Below, piece after piece: positions 1 through 5,971 of a DNA stretch of 10,652 nucleotides; within the stretch, counting starts at the first letter, position 1, and the number at the start of each line of letters is the position of its first letter. The position numbers were made by a program, and so were the translations under genes. The stretch is from an uncultured Alphaproteobacteria bacterium (GTDB taxonomy: Bacteria; Pseudomonadota; Alphaproteobacteria; Sphingomonadales; Sphingomonadaceae), in NCBI GenBank assembly GCA_903939555.1, contig CAJAHV010000135.1, positions 1 to 10,652 on the forward strand, read 5' to 3'. The notes under the pieces were generated by a model. That model was not told the origin of the DNA. It ran no database searches and saw only the letters and a list, made by a program, of their open reading frames with translations.

Positions 1-322
1 GCCGGCGACGCGCAATACCCCGGCGCTGGCGGCGCGGGTGGCGGCAACCTTGACGCAGACGCTGGGGGCCGACCGGGTCATTGGCCTCGACCCGTCGATG
101 GCGAGCGAGGATTACAGCGAATTCGGCCTTGCCGACCCGGCGATCCAAACGACGATCTTCTGGCTTGGCGGCGTGCCGCGGGCACGCTGGGAGGCGGCGC
201 AAAAAGGCGGCCCGGCGATTCCGTCGCTGCACAACAGCGGTTGGGCGCCCGATCCGGCACCGACGATCGCAACCGGCGTCGAGGCGATGAGCGCGGCGGC
301 GATGATGGTGCTGACAAAATAG
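1..322 (+). CDS. M20-family amidohydrolase/peptidase, C-terminal fragment
   Basis: This is the 3' end of a gene that begins before the window. The open frame starts at base 2 and encodes about 106 residues to a TAG stop at 320-322. The fragment contains ASEDYSEF, matching the conserved GGEDF-like segment near the C-terminus of M20D metallopeptidases (hippurate hydrolase, IAA-amino acid hydrolase, amidohydrolase). It also contains PSLHNSGW, where the M20D family carries its C-terminal metal-binding histidine. These enzymes hydrolyse N-acyl amino acids or related amides with a di-metal centre. The ending APTIATGVEAMSAAAMMVL fits the terminal helix in which such proteins usually stop. Substrate and cellular location cannot be judged because the N-terminal two thirds are missing. 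A GTG at 38 is in frame but is internal, since homology-like sequence continues upstream of it. No convincing terminator follows the stop. Confidence 0.8.
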   Translation, partial: PATRNTPALAARVAATLTQTLGADRVIGLDPSMASEDYSEFGLADPAIQTTIFWLGGVPRARWEAAQKGGPAIPSLHNSGWAPDPAPTIATGVEAMSAAAMMVLTK

Positions 323-370
323 GCCTTACGCCAGCCTGAGGGCAGGGACGGGCTGCGCTGAAAATACACA

Positions 371-390
371 GGGTGACGTATACGTCACCC
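371..390. promoter_or_regulatory. Perfect 20-bp palindrome, probable operator
   Basis: GGGTGACGTATACGTCACCC is its own exact reverse complement (10 + 10 bp, no spacer). The symmetry stops at the flanking bases. It lies 41 bases before the chosen ATG of the aldehyde dehydrogenase gene and overlaps the -35 and spacer of the best promoter candidate there. A dyad of this kind is typical of a dimeric repressor or of a MerR-type regulator acting in the spacer. The ACGT-centred core resembles ACGT-containing operators described for regulators of acyl-CoA and branched-chain amino acid catabolism, but I cannot assign a family from sequence alone. No regulator gene lies in the window. Confidence 0.65.
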
Positions 391-401
391 CCGGCTAGAC
401 T
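373..401 (+). promoter_or_regulatory. Candidate sigma70-type promoter of the aldehyde dehydrogenase gene
   Basis: GTGACG at 373-378 matches TTGACA at 4 of 6 bases. It is followed after exactly 17 bases by TAGACT at 396-401, which matches TATAAT at 4 of 6. Transcription would start near 408, just ahead of a GGGAG ribosome binding site at 419-423. The perfect palindrome at 371-390 covers the -35 element and most of the spacer, so a bound protein would directly affect polymerase. Both hexamers are imperfect; this is inference. Confidence 0.4.
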
Positions 402-431
402 GTGACCAAACAAGCCTTGGGAGTGACCATC

Positions 432-1865
432 ATGCGTGACTATCGCAAATTCTATATCGGCGGTGCCTGGGTCGATCCGATCGTGCCGGCGCAGCTCGAT
501 GTCATCAACCCCGCGACGGAAGCGGTTTGCGGCGTGATCTCGATGGGCAGTGCCAAGGATGCCGACGCGGCGGTGATGGCGGCGCGCGGGGCCTTTCCGG
601 CGTTCAGCCAGACCAGCCGTGCCGACCGTGTCGAGCTTCTGCAGAACATCCTCGCTGAATATCAGAAGCGCTATCCTGAGATCGCTGCGGCGATCACCGA
701 GGAAATGGGCGCCCCGGGCTGGCTGGCGCAACAGGCGCAGGCCGCCATCGGCGTCGGCCATCTGATGACCGGCATCGAAGTGCTGAAGAACTACAAGTTC
801 GAGGAACTGCGCGGCACCACGCTGGTCACCCATGAACCCATCGGTGTCTGCGCCTTCATCACGCCGTGGAACTGGCCGATCAACCAGATCGCCTGCAAGG
901 TCGTGCCCGCCATCGCCACCGGCTGCACGATGGTGCTCAAGCCATCTGAAATCGCGCCTTTCTCGGCAGTGCTCTGGGCCGAGGTCATGCATGCCGCCGG
1001 TGTACCCGCCGGTGTCTTCAACCTCGTCAATGGCGACGGCCCCAGCGTCGGCGCTGCACTGTCGTCGCACCCCGAAGTCGATATGGTCAGTTTTACCGGC
1101 AGCACCCGCGCCGGTATCGAAGTGGCCAAGAACGCCGCCCCCACGGTGAAGCGCGTCCACCAGGAACTCGGCGGCAAATCGCCCAACATCATTCTCGATG
1201 ATGCCGACTTGGCAACCGCTGTGACTGGCGGCATCAAGTCGGTGATGATGAACAGCGGCCAGTCGTGCAACGCGCCGACCCGTATGCTGGTTCCCGCCGC
1301 CAAGATGGAAGCGGCCAAGGCGATTGCCAAGGCAGCCGCCGAAGCCACGACGGTAGGCTCGCCCGACGGCAATGCTGCCATCGGGCCGGTGGTCAGCGAG
1401 ACGCAGTGGAACAAGATTCAGGGCCTCATCAAGGCCGGTATCGACGAAGGCGCCACGCTGGTTTCGGGTGGTCTTGGCCGGCCGGAAGGGCTGGAGACCG
1501 GCTATTATGTCAAGCCGACGGTCTTTGCCGATGTGAACAACAGCATGACCATCGCCCGCGAGGAAATCTTCGGCCCGGTGCTCGCGATGCTGCCCTATGA
1601 CAGCGAGGAACAGGCGATCGCCATCGGCAATGATACCGTCTACGGCCTGGCCGCCTATGTACAGGGTGAACCGGAACATGCCCGCAAGGTGGCGCGCCAT
1701 CTGCGTGCCGGTCAGGTCAACATCAACAGCGCCGCTGGTGACATGATGGCGCCGTTCGGTGGCTACAAACAATCGGGCAATGGCCGTGAGTGGGGCGATT
1801 TCGCCTTCCATGATTTCCTTGAAGTCAAGGCGATCATCGGTTGGGGCGCCGAAGCGGCCGAGTGA
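432..1865 (+). CDS. Aldehyde dehydrogenase family protein (NAD(P)+-dependent)
   Basis: A 477-aa enzyme of the ALDH superfamily, oxidising an aldehyde to its carboxylic acid with NAD(P)+ in the cytoplasm. The catalytic set is complete: Asn147 in TPWNWP, general-base Glu245 in QELGGK, and nucleophile Cys279 in NSGQSC. Spacing matches classical family members. Also present are FTGSTRAG for cofactor binding, EEIFGPV in the C-terminal half, and PFGGYKQSG near the end. Length is normal. The ATG at 432 was chosen because GGGAG lies 8 bases before it and MRDYRKFYIGG is a typical ALDH start. A GTG at 402 is in frame but overlaps the expected transcription start region. Substrate is unknown. The downstream NPD and DsrE genes on the same strand may be co-transcribed, although a 145-base repeat-filled gap intervenes. 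A strong palindrome upstream suggests control by a dedicated regulator. Confidence 0.95.
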   Translation: MRDYRKFYIGGAWVDPIVPAQLDVINPATEAVCGVISMGSAKDADAAVMAARGAFPAFSQTSRADRVELLQNILAEYQKRYPEIAAAITEEMGAPGWLAQQAQAAIGVGHLMTGIEVLKNYKFEELRGTTLVTHEPIGVCAFITPWNWPINQIACKVVPAIATGCTMVLKPSEIAPFSAVLWAEVMHAAGVPAGVFNLVNGDGPSVGAALSSHPEVDMVSFTGSTRAGIEVAKNAAPTVKRVHQELGGKSPNIILDDADLATAVTGGIKSVMMNSGQSCNAPTRMLVPAAKMEAAKAIAKAAAEATTVGSPDGNAAIGPVVSETQWNKIQGLIKAGIDEGATLVSGGLGRPEGLETGYYVKPTVFADVNNSMTIAREEIFGPVLAMLPYDSEEQAIAIGNDTVYGLAAYVQGEPEHARKVARHLRAGQVNINSAAGDMMAPFGGYKQSGNGREWGDFAFHDFLEVKAIIGWGAEAAE

Positions 1866-1870
1866 TCGCC

Positions 1871-1998
1871 ACCCTCTCCCTTGCGGGAGAGGGCGGGAGG
1901 CGGCGAAGCCGGCCCGTGGTGAGGGGGCTTGCGGCGTATGGAACCCCTCACCCCGCCGCGCCGGGCGCGCGTCGCCTTCTCCGGCATGGGGAGAGGGG
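1871..1998. repeat. Palindromic intergenic repeat element (three nested/adjacent hairpins)
   Basis: Almost the whole gap between the aldehyde dehydrogenase and NPD genes is one structured block. The first hairpin is CCCTCTCCC (1872-1880), loop TTGC, GGGAGAGGG (1885-1893), a perfect 9-bp stem. The second pairs GGTGAGGGG (1918-1926) with CCCCTCACC (1944-1952) around a 17-base loop. The third pairs CCTTCTCC (1975-1982) with bases 1990-1997, with one G-U pair. The two ends (1871-1880 and 1989-1998) are also near-perfect inverted repeats, so the entire unit can fold back on itself. Elements made of CTCTCCC/GGGAGAG and GGTGAGGG/CCCTCACC blocks are commonly seen between genes in Proteobacteria. I see no transposase or poly-T tail. 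It may act as a RIME/REP-like mRNA structure or partial terminator. Confidence 0.75.
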
Positions 1999-2005
1999 AA
2001 GGGAA
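1999..2005 (+). promoter_or_regulatory. Ribosome binding site of the NPD gene, at the edge of the repeat
   Basis: The purine run AAGGGAA sits 5 bases before the ATG at 2011 and directly continues the GGGGAGAGGGG end of the palindromic repeat. It decides the start at 2011 and means the repeat's own purine-rich arm abuts the translation signal. When folded, the arm at 1990-1997 could compete with ribosome access. Confidence 0.55.
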
Positions 2006-2010
2006 GCCAG

Positions 2011-2967
2011 ATGACCATTCATACCAAGATCTGCGACCTGCTCGGTGTCGAGCACCCGATCCTCCTCGCCGGCATGGGCGGGGTTTCCTATGCTGAAGTT
2101 TGCGCCGCAGTCAGCGCGGCGGGTGGCTTCGGCTCGCTCGGCATGGCTGGCGTTTCGCCGCGCGGCATCGCTGACCAGATGGCACGGGTGAAGGATCTGA
2201 CCGACAAGCCGTTCGGCGTCGACCTGCTGACAGCCCAACCCGAATCGCTCACGGCCAGCGTCGATGTCATCATCAAGGGCGGCGCCAAGGCCTTCATCGC
2301 CGGCCTGGGCGTGCCGGTCGCCATCGTTACCGAGCTGAAACAGGCCGGCGTCATCGTCATGTGCATGGCCGGCAATGTCCGCCACGCCATCAAGGCGGTC
2401 GAAGCCGGCTGCGATGTGGTGATTGCGCAGGGGACAGAAGCCGGCGGCCATACCGGCTCGGTCGCCTCGGTGGCGCTGTGGCCGCAGTGCGTTGACGCGG
2501 TGCCGGTGCCGGTAATCGCTGCCGGCGGGCTGTTCGATGGCCGCGGCCTGGCTGCTGCGCTGGCCTTCGGCTGCGCCGGGGTCTGGATGGGCACGCGCTT
2601 CATCGCTTCGCTTGAAGCCCATGCCGGCCAACCCTATAAGGATGCCATCGTCAAGATGAGCGAGAGCGATACGGTGATCAGCAAGGTGTTCACTGGCAAG
2701 ACACTGCGCGCCATCGCCAATGAATCGACCCGCGGTTTCGAAGGCAAGGAAGCCAAGCCCTTTGCCGCGCAGGTGATGGAATCAGCCCAGCTTAACCGAT
2801 TGGGGCCGATCGCCGGGGTGATCGACAATGTCGATCCGTCCTTCCAGTGCCTTGCCGCCGGGCAGGGCGGCGGTGCCATCCGCGACATCTTGCCTGCCGG
2901 CGAAATCGTTCACCGCTTGATGGCAGAGGCCGAAGCGACGCTGCGGCAGTTGCGGACTTTCGGGTGA
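2011..2967 (+). CDS. NPD-family FMN enzyme: nitronate monooxygenase / FabK-like
   Basis: A 318-aa TIM-barrel flavoprotein of the 2-nitropropane dioxygenase (NPD) family, which covers nitronate monooxygenases and FabK-type enoyl-ACP reductases. The N-terminus (ICDLLGVEHPILLAGMGGVS) is the usual first strand and FMN-loop region. His147 in GTEAGGHTG is at the family's conserved active-site histidine. AAGGLFDGRGLAAAL (about 170-184) and GVWMGTRF (190-197) are the phosphate-binding segments for FMN. Nitronate monooxygenases detoxify alkyl nitronates with O2, but family members are often misannotated and this one could have another oxidoreductase role. The ATG at 2011 is preferred: a longer open frame begins upstream but would translate through the repeat. 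The stop overlaps the next start (GTGA), implying translational coupling to the DsrE-family gene. Confidence 0.88.
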   Translation: MTIHTKICDLLGVEHPILLAGMGGVSYAEVCAAVSAAGGFGSLGMAGVSPRGIADQMARVKDLTDKPFGVDLLTAQPESLTASVDVIIKGGAKAFIAGLGVPVAIVTELKQAGVIVMCMAGNVRHAIKAVEAGCDVVIAQGTEAGGHTGSVASVALWPQCVDAVPVPVIAAGGLFDGRGLAAALAFGCAGVWMGTRFIASLEAHAGQPYKDAIVKMSESDTVISKVFTGKTLRAIANESTRGFEGKEAKPFAAQVMESAQLNRLGPIAGVIDNVDPSFQCLAAGQGGGAIRDILPAGEIVHRLMAEAEATLRQLRTFG

Positions 2968-3479
2968 AGCGCCTGCTGCTCATCTCCGCGCTGCTTTCGG
3001 CACCGGCGCTGGCGACCGATGGCCCGGTGTTCATGAGCTTCGGCAGCCATTCGGCCGTCGAAGCCGATATCATGATCCCCAAAGGCATGGTTCTGCGCCA
3101 CGTCTATGATGTGACGGCAGCGAGCCCAGGCAAGCGCAATCCCGGTTTCGAAACGGCGGCCCGCTTCATCAACAGCCATGTCGGCAATGGCATGGCGGCA
3201 CGCGATGTGTCGGTGGCGATTGTCGTGCATGGTCCGGCCATCGCCGAACTGACCCGCGCGCCGGCCTATGCCGCGCGCCTTGGCGGTACTGCCAACGCCA
3301 GCGAAGCCATGGTCGTCGAAATGCTCGGCAAAGGTGTGCGCTTCATCGTCTGTGGTCAGGCAGCCAATGCGATGGGCGTGAAGAAGGTTGACCTGCTGCC
3401 CGGGGTGGAATTGGCAATATCTGCCAGCAGCGCGCACGCTGTCCTGCAGGCGCAGGGCTATTCGATCAATCCGTTCTGA
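2964..3479 (+). CDS. Exported DsrE-family protein
   Basis: A 171-aa protein beginning at GTG 2964, whose first four bases overlap the stop of the NPD gene (GTGA). Residues 1-17 (MKRLLLISALLSAPALA, GTG read as Met) form a clear signal peptide: two positive residues, a hydrophobic core and an ALA cleavage site before TDG. The product is therefore probably periplasmic. The rest resembles the DsrE/DsrF-like fold: ETAARFINSHV, VSVAIVVHGPAI and a single Cys130 in RFIVCGQAAN, the position of the conserved cysteine in many DsrE-like proteins. Cytoplasmic DsrE proteins relay sulfur on such a cysteine. Exported versions are common but of unknown function. An earlier in-frame GTG/ATG region inside the NPD gene is unlikely because it would remove the signal peptide from the N-terminus. 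The stop directly touches the stop of the convergent iron-sulfur gene. Confidence 0.8.
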   Translation: MKRLLLISALLSAPALATDGPVFMSFGSHSAVEADIMIPKGMVLRHVYDVTAASPGKRNPGFETAARFINSHVGNGMAARDVSVAIVVHGPAIAELTRAPAYAARLGGTANASEAMVVEMLGKGVRFIVCGQAANAMGVKKVDLLPGVELAISASSAHAVLQAQGYSINPF

Positions 3480-4001
3480 TCAGCGTTTCAGGCTGGGCGC
3501 TATCTGCGCGGCTTCGGACCCCGTTGTGTCGGGGCCCGGTACACCCGAATCGACGTCACCACCCGCAGCGCGGTGAATGGCGCGCCTGATGCGCGGGTAG
3601 GTGCCGCAACGGCACAAGTTGGTGATTATCGTGTCGATGTCAGTATCGCTCGGCTTCGGGTTGTCCTTCAACAGAGCCGCCGCCGCCATGATCATGCCCG
3701 ATTGGCAATAGCCGCATTGCGGCACCTGTTCGGCAATCCAGGCCTGTTGCAACGGGTGGCTGCGATCGTCGCTCAGGCCTTCGATGGTGGTGACGAGCGT
3801 ACCTTCAAGGCTGCCGATCGTCACTTGGCATGAACGCTGCGCCTTGCCATCGACATGGACGGTGCAGGCACCACAGAGCCCGGCGCCGCAGCCGTATTTG
3901 GTGCCGGTCAGATTGGCAGCGTCACGCAAGGCCCATAGCAATGGTGTTTCGGGTGGCATCTTGAAATGCACGGCATTGCCGTTGACAGTGAATTTGGTCA
4001 T
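3480..4001 (-). CDS. [2Fe-2S] small subunit of a molybdenum hydroxylase (XDH/CoxS/IorA type)
   Basis: A 173-aa two-cluster ferredoxin-like electron-transfer subunit. The N-terminal plant-type [2Fe-2S] domain has Cys38, Cys43, Cys46 and Cys58 (KYGCGAGLCGACTVHVDG). The C-terminal helical domain has Cys96, Cys99, Cys130 and Cys132 (QCGYCQSG ... NLCRCGTY). All eight ligands are present. In this family the subunit passes electrons from a molybdopterin-cytosine-dinucleotide large subunit to an acceptor, in enzymes such as isoquinoline 1-oxidoreductase or membrane aldehyde oxidases. No large subunit is adjacent in this window, which is unusual. The last ~25 residues (GGDVDSGVPGPDTTGSEAA onward) are a non-conserved tail. 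The start at 4001 gives the canonical MTKFTVNG beginning; only a poor AGG lies 2 bases upstream, so translation may be weak. Convergent with the DsrE gene, divergent from the crotonase gene. Confidence 0.93.
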   Translation of the reverse strand: MTKFTVNGNAVHFKMPPETPLLWALRDAANLTGTKYGCGAGLCGACTVHVDGKAQRSCQVTIGSLEGTLVTTIEGLSDDRSHPLQQAWIAEQVPQCGYCQSGMIMAAAALLKDNPKPSDTDIDTIITNLCRCGTYPRIRRAIHRAAGGDVDSGVPGPDTTGSEAAQIAPSLKR

Positions 4002-4012
4002 GGCCTGATACT
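3982..4012 (+). promoter_or_regulatory. Candidate promoter of the crotonase gene, inside the iron-sulfur gene
   Basis: TTGACA at 3982-3987 is a perfect -35 hexamer. GATACT at 4007-4012 (4 of 6 matches to TATAAT) follows after 19 bases, a long but tolerated spacer. It lies over the first codons of the divergent iron-sulfur gene. Transcription would start around 4019, leaving a leader of about a dozen bases that consists mostly of the ribosome binding site GAAGGGGAG (4018-4026). A perfect -35 may occur by chance, so this is inference. Confidence 0.4.
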
Positions 4013-4031
4013 TAGCCGAAGGGGAGCATCG

Positions 4032-4850
4032 ATGGAACTCACAACAATCGATTATCGCGTCGATGGTGCGATTGCGCGAGTGACGCTCAATCGTCCGGAC
4101 GAACTCAACACGATGAACAAGGCATTCTGGACCGAGATCATCACGGTTTTCCAGGCGATCGACGCCGATCCGCGAATCCGTGTCGTCATTATAGCCTCGA
4201 CCGGCAAGCATTTCACCGCGGGGCTGGACCTTGGCTGGGCGGCGTCGGCCGGCACCAATGTTGCCGCCGATCCGGGCCGGGCACGCGAGGCCTTCCGGCG
4301 CCATGTCCGCGAGATGCAGGAAAGCTTTTGCATCATCGACCGTTGCCGCGTGCCGGTGATCGCGGTCGTGCAGGGTGCCTGCATCGGCGGCGGGGTCGAC
4401 ATGGTAACCGCGTGCGACATCCGCATTGCCACTGAAAATGCCTATTTCACTATCCAGGAAGTCAATATCGCCATTGTCGCCGACGTCGGCACGTTGCAGC
4501 GAATTCCCTATCTGCTGCCGCAGGGGCTCGTGCGCGAACTGGCCTATACCGGGCGCAAGTTCGCTGCCGCCGAAGCGCGTGGGTATGGATTCGTCAACGC
4601 GGTCGAGAAGGACCATGACGCCGCCTTGGCCGCCGCCGATGCCATGGCGCGGCAGATTGCCGCCAAATCGCCTCTGGTGGTGACCGGGATCAAGCAGGTC
4701 CTCAACGTCGGGCGTGACCAGACCATCGAGCAAGGGCTGGAATATGTTGCGGTCTGGAACGCCGGCATGCTGCAGGGTGGCGACGTGGCCACGGCGGTCA
4801 AGGCGCAGATGGCGCGGGAGACGGCTGTTTTTGATGATCTGCAAGCCTGA
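4032..4850 (+). CDS. Crotonase family, delta(3,5)-delta(2,4)-dienoyl-CoA isomerase-like
   Basis: A 272-aa enoyl-CoA hydratase/isomerase superfamily protein. Oxyanion-hole segments are GKHFTAGLDL and GACIGGGVD. Three acidic residues, Asp123 (GGGVDMV), Glu143 (IQEVNI) and Asp151 (VADVGTLQR), have the same identity and spacing (20 and 8 residues) as Asp176, Glu196 and Asp204 of mammalian ECH1. ADVGTLQRIP and LAYTGRKF are also ECH1-like. The likely reaction is shifting 3,5-dienoyl-CoA to 2,4-dienoyl-CoA during beta-oxidation of unsaturated fatty acids with odd-position double bonds. A plain enoyl-CoA hydratase is less likely, as those carry two glutamates instead. The ATG at 4032 has a strong GAAGGGGAG five bases upstream. 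It stands alone: the oxidase operon begins 120 bases later and has no functional link. Confidence 0.92.
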   Translation: MELTTIDYRVDGAIARVTLNRPDELNTMNKAFWTEIITVFQAIDADPRIRVVIIASTGKHFTAGLDLGWAASAGTNVAADPGRAREAFRRHVREMQESFCIIDRCRVPVIAVVQGACIGGGVDMVTACDIRIATENAYFTIQEVNIAIVADVGTLQRIPYLLPQGLVRELAYTGRKFAAAEARGYGFVNAVEKDHDAALAAADAMARQIAAKSPLVVTGIKQVLNVGRDQTIEQGLEYVAVWNAGMLQGGDVATAVKAQMARETAVFDDLQA

Positions 4851-4970
4851 AATTCCGGGGATAATAACACCCGCGACACATCACCCGCTTGCCGATCACG
4901 CAGCATCGCGTCATAGGGCGTTCATTCTTTGCCGGGGTTGAGTCTCCGACGTTTTTGTCATGGGGCCATG
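4851..4970 (+). promoter_or_regulatory. Leader region upstream of the cytochrome oxidase operon
   Basis: This 120-base gap must contain the start of the oxidase operon unless it is read from the crotonase promoter. GATAAT at 4860-4865 is a good -10 (5 of 6), but no -35 is found at the usual distance; TTGATG at 4831-4836 is 23 bases away. TTGCCG at 4889-4894 with TCATAG at 4911-4916 (16-base spacer) is a weaker alternative. I see no terminator hairpin for the crotonase gene and no clear inverted-repeat operator. GGGG at 4962-4965, five bases before ATG 4971, is the probable ribosome binding site. Confidence 0.3.
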
Positions 4971-5954
4971 ATGCGCAAGATAGAGCGCCTGATTTTGTCG
5001 ATACTCATCGGTTTCGGGCCGTTGCCGGCGCTGGCGCAGGATGCGCCAGCGGCTGCACCGGTTCCGGCCGTTACAACTGCGGCGGTGCCGTCTGGCTCTC
5101 CGGAGTATGTCAAGGCCGAACCCGGTATCGGGCAGCCAAGCGGTGGCTATTCACTGCAGACCCCGATGACCAGTATCGCTCGCGAAGCCCAGCACATGAC
5201 CGACAATGTGCTCAACCCGCTGATGGCGGCAACGGCGGTCTTCGTGCTGCTCCTGCTGTTGTGGACGGTGTTTCGCTATCGCGCTGCCGCCAATCCCGTG
5301 GCATCGAAGACCAGCCATAACACGGTGGTAGAAGTTGTCTGGACAGTGGTGCCGGTGCTGATCCTCGTCTGGATCGCGGTGCCGTCGTTCCGCCTGCTCG
5401 CCAACCAGTACAGCCCGCCCAAGGCCGATATCACCATCAAGGCGACCGGCCACCAATGGTATTGGGAATATGAATATCCCGATCAGGGTGGCTTCAGTTT
5501 CGATGCGGTGATGCTCACCAAGGATGAAGCCGCGACGCGCGGCTCGCCCTACCAACTCGATACCGACAATCGTGTCGTCGTGCCACAGGGCGCCGTCGTC
5601 AAGGTGCTCACCACCGCCGCCGATGTGATGCACAGCTTCGCCATCCCCAGCTTCTGGGTCAAGATGGACGCCGTGCCGGGCCGCATCAATGAAACCTGGT
5701 TCAAGGTCGATCGCCCGGGCGTGTATTTCGGCCAGTGTTCTGAATTGTGCGGCACTAAGCACGGCTTCATGCCGATCGCCATCGAAGTGCTGCCCAAGGA
5801 AAAATTCGAAGCCTGGGTGGCCGCCAAGCAACAGGAAAACGGCATAACGCCACCTGCCGCTAAGGTCGCTGCTGTTGATACTCCCGCACCGGCTGCTGCG
5901 CCGGCACCGGCACCCGCCGTTGCCGCTGCGCCTGCCGCCGCCCCCGCCGCCTGA
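4971..5954 (+). CDS. ctaC: Cytochrome c oxidase subunit II
   Basis: A 327-aa subunit II (coxB) of aa3-type cytochrome c oxidase. It accepts electrons from cytochrome c at the periplasmic CuA centre and passes them to haem a. Residues 1-22 are a signal peptide ending PALA before Gln23, as in Paracoccus subunit II, whose mature N-terminus is also glutamine. Two membrane helices lie near 84-103 and 120-142. HQWYWEYEYP (161-170) is the aromatic electron-entry patch. All CuA ligands are present: His221, Cys256, Glu258, Cys260, His264 and Met267. There is no C-terminal cytochrome c domain, so this is not a caa3 enzyme. Residues 292-327 form an Ala/Pro-rich tail unlike the usual end. ATG 4971 is preferred for GGGG spacing; ATG 4968 would add one Met. 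Confidence 0.96.
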   Translation: MRKIERLILSILIGFGPLPALAQDAPAAAPVPAVTTAAVPSGSPEYVKAEPGIGQPSGGYSLQTPMTSIAREAQHMTDNVLNPLMAATAVFVLLLLLWTVFRYRAAANPVASKTSHNTVVEVVWTVVPVLILVWIAVPSFRLLANQYSPPKADITIKATGHQWYWEYEYPDQGGFSFDAVMLTKDEAATRGSPYQLDTDNRVVVPQGAVVKVLTTAADVMHSFAIPSFWVKMDAVPGRINETWFKVDRPGVYFGQCSELCGTKHGFMPIAIEVLPKEKFEAWVAAKQQENGITPPAAKVAAVDTPAPAAAPAPAPAVAAAPAAAPAA

Positions 5955-5971
5955 TCGAGAGGGACCGATAC

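Noticed and set aside
332..355. CAGCC/GGCTG inverted repeat after the amidohydrolase gene as a terminator
   Set aside because: A five-base stem with a 14-base loop and no U-tract is too weak.
402..431. GTG 402 as start of the aldehyde dehydrogenase
   Set aside because: It would place the start next to the expected transcription start and add ten residues not typical of the family. ATG 432 has a GGGAG at good spacing.
1759..2010. N-terminal extension of the NPD protein through the repeat
   Set aside because: The extension translates the palindromic repeat and the end of the aldehyde dehydrogenase gene into Arg/Pro/Gly-rich sequence. The family's N-terminus begins at ATG 2011.
78..2018. 646-codon open frame on the minus strand across the aldehyde dehydrogenase gene
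   Set aside because: It is an antisense shadow caused by high GC and codon bias. Its composition is rich in His/Arg/Gly with no recognisable domain, and it runs through the repeat and a complete ALDH gene.
3517..3536. CCCCG-TTGTGT-CGGGG hairpin as a terminator after the DsrE gene
   Set aside because: The stem is only five perfect base pairs, lies inside the iron-sulfur coding sequence and has no T-run. I cannot separate it from chance in GC-rich DNA.
4002..4844. Upstream extension of the minus-strand iron-sulfur gene to 454 residues
   Set aside because: The added 281 residues are antisense to the crotonase gene and resemble no domain. The MTKFTVNG start at 4001 matches the normal beginning of the family.
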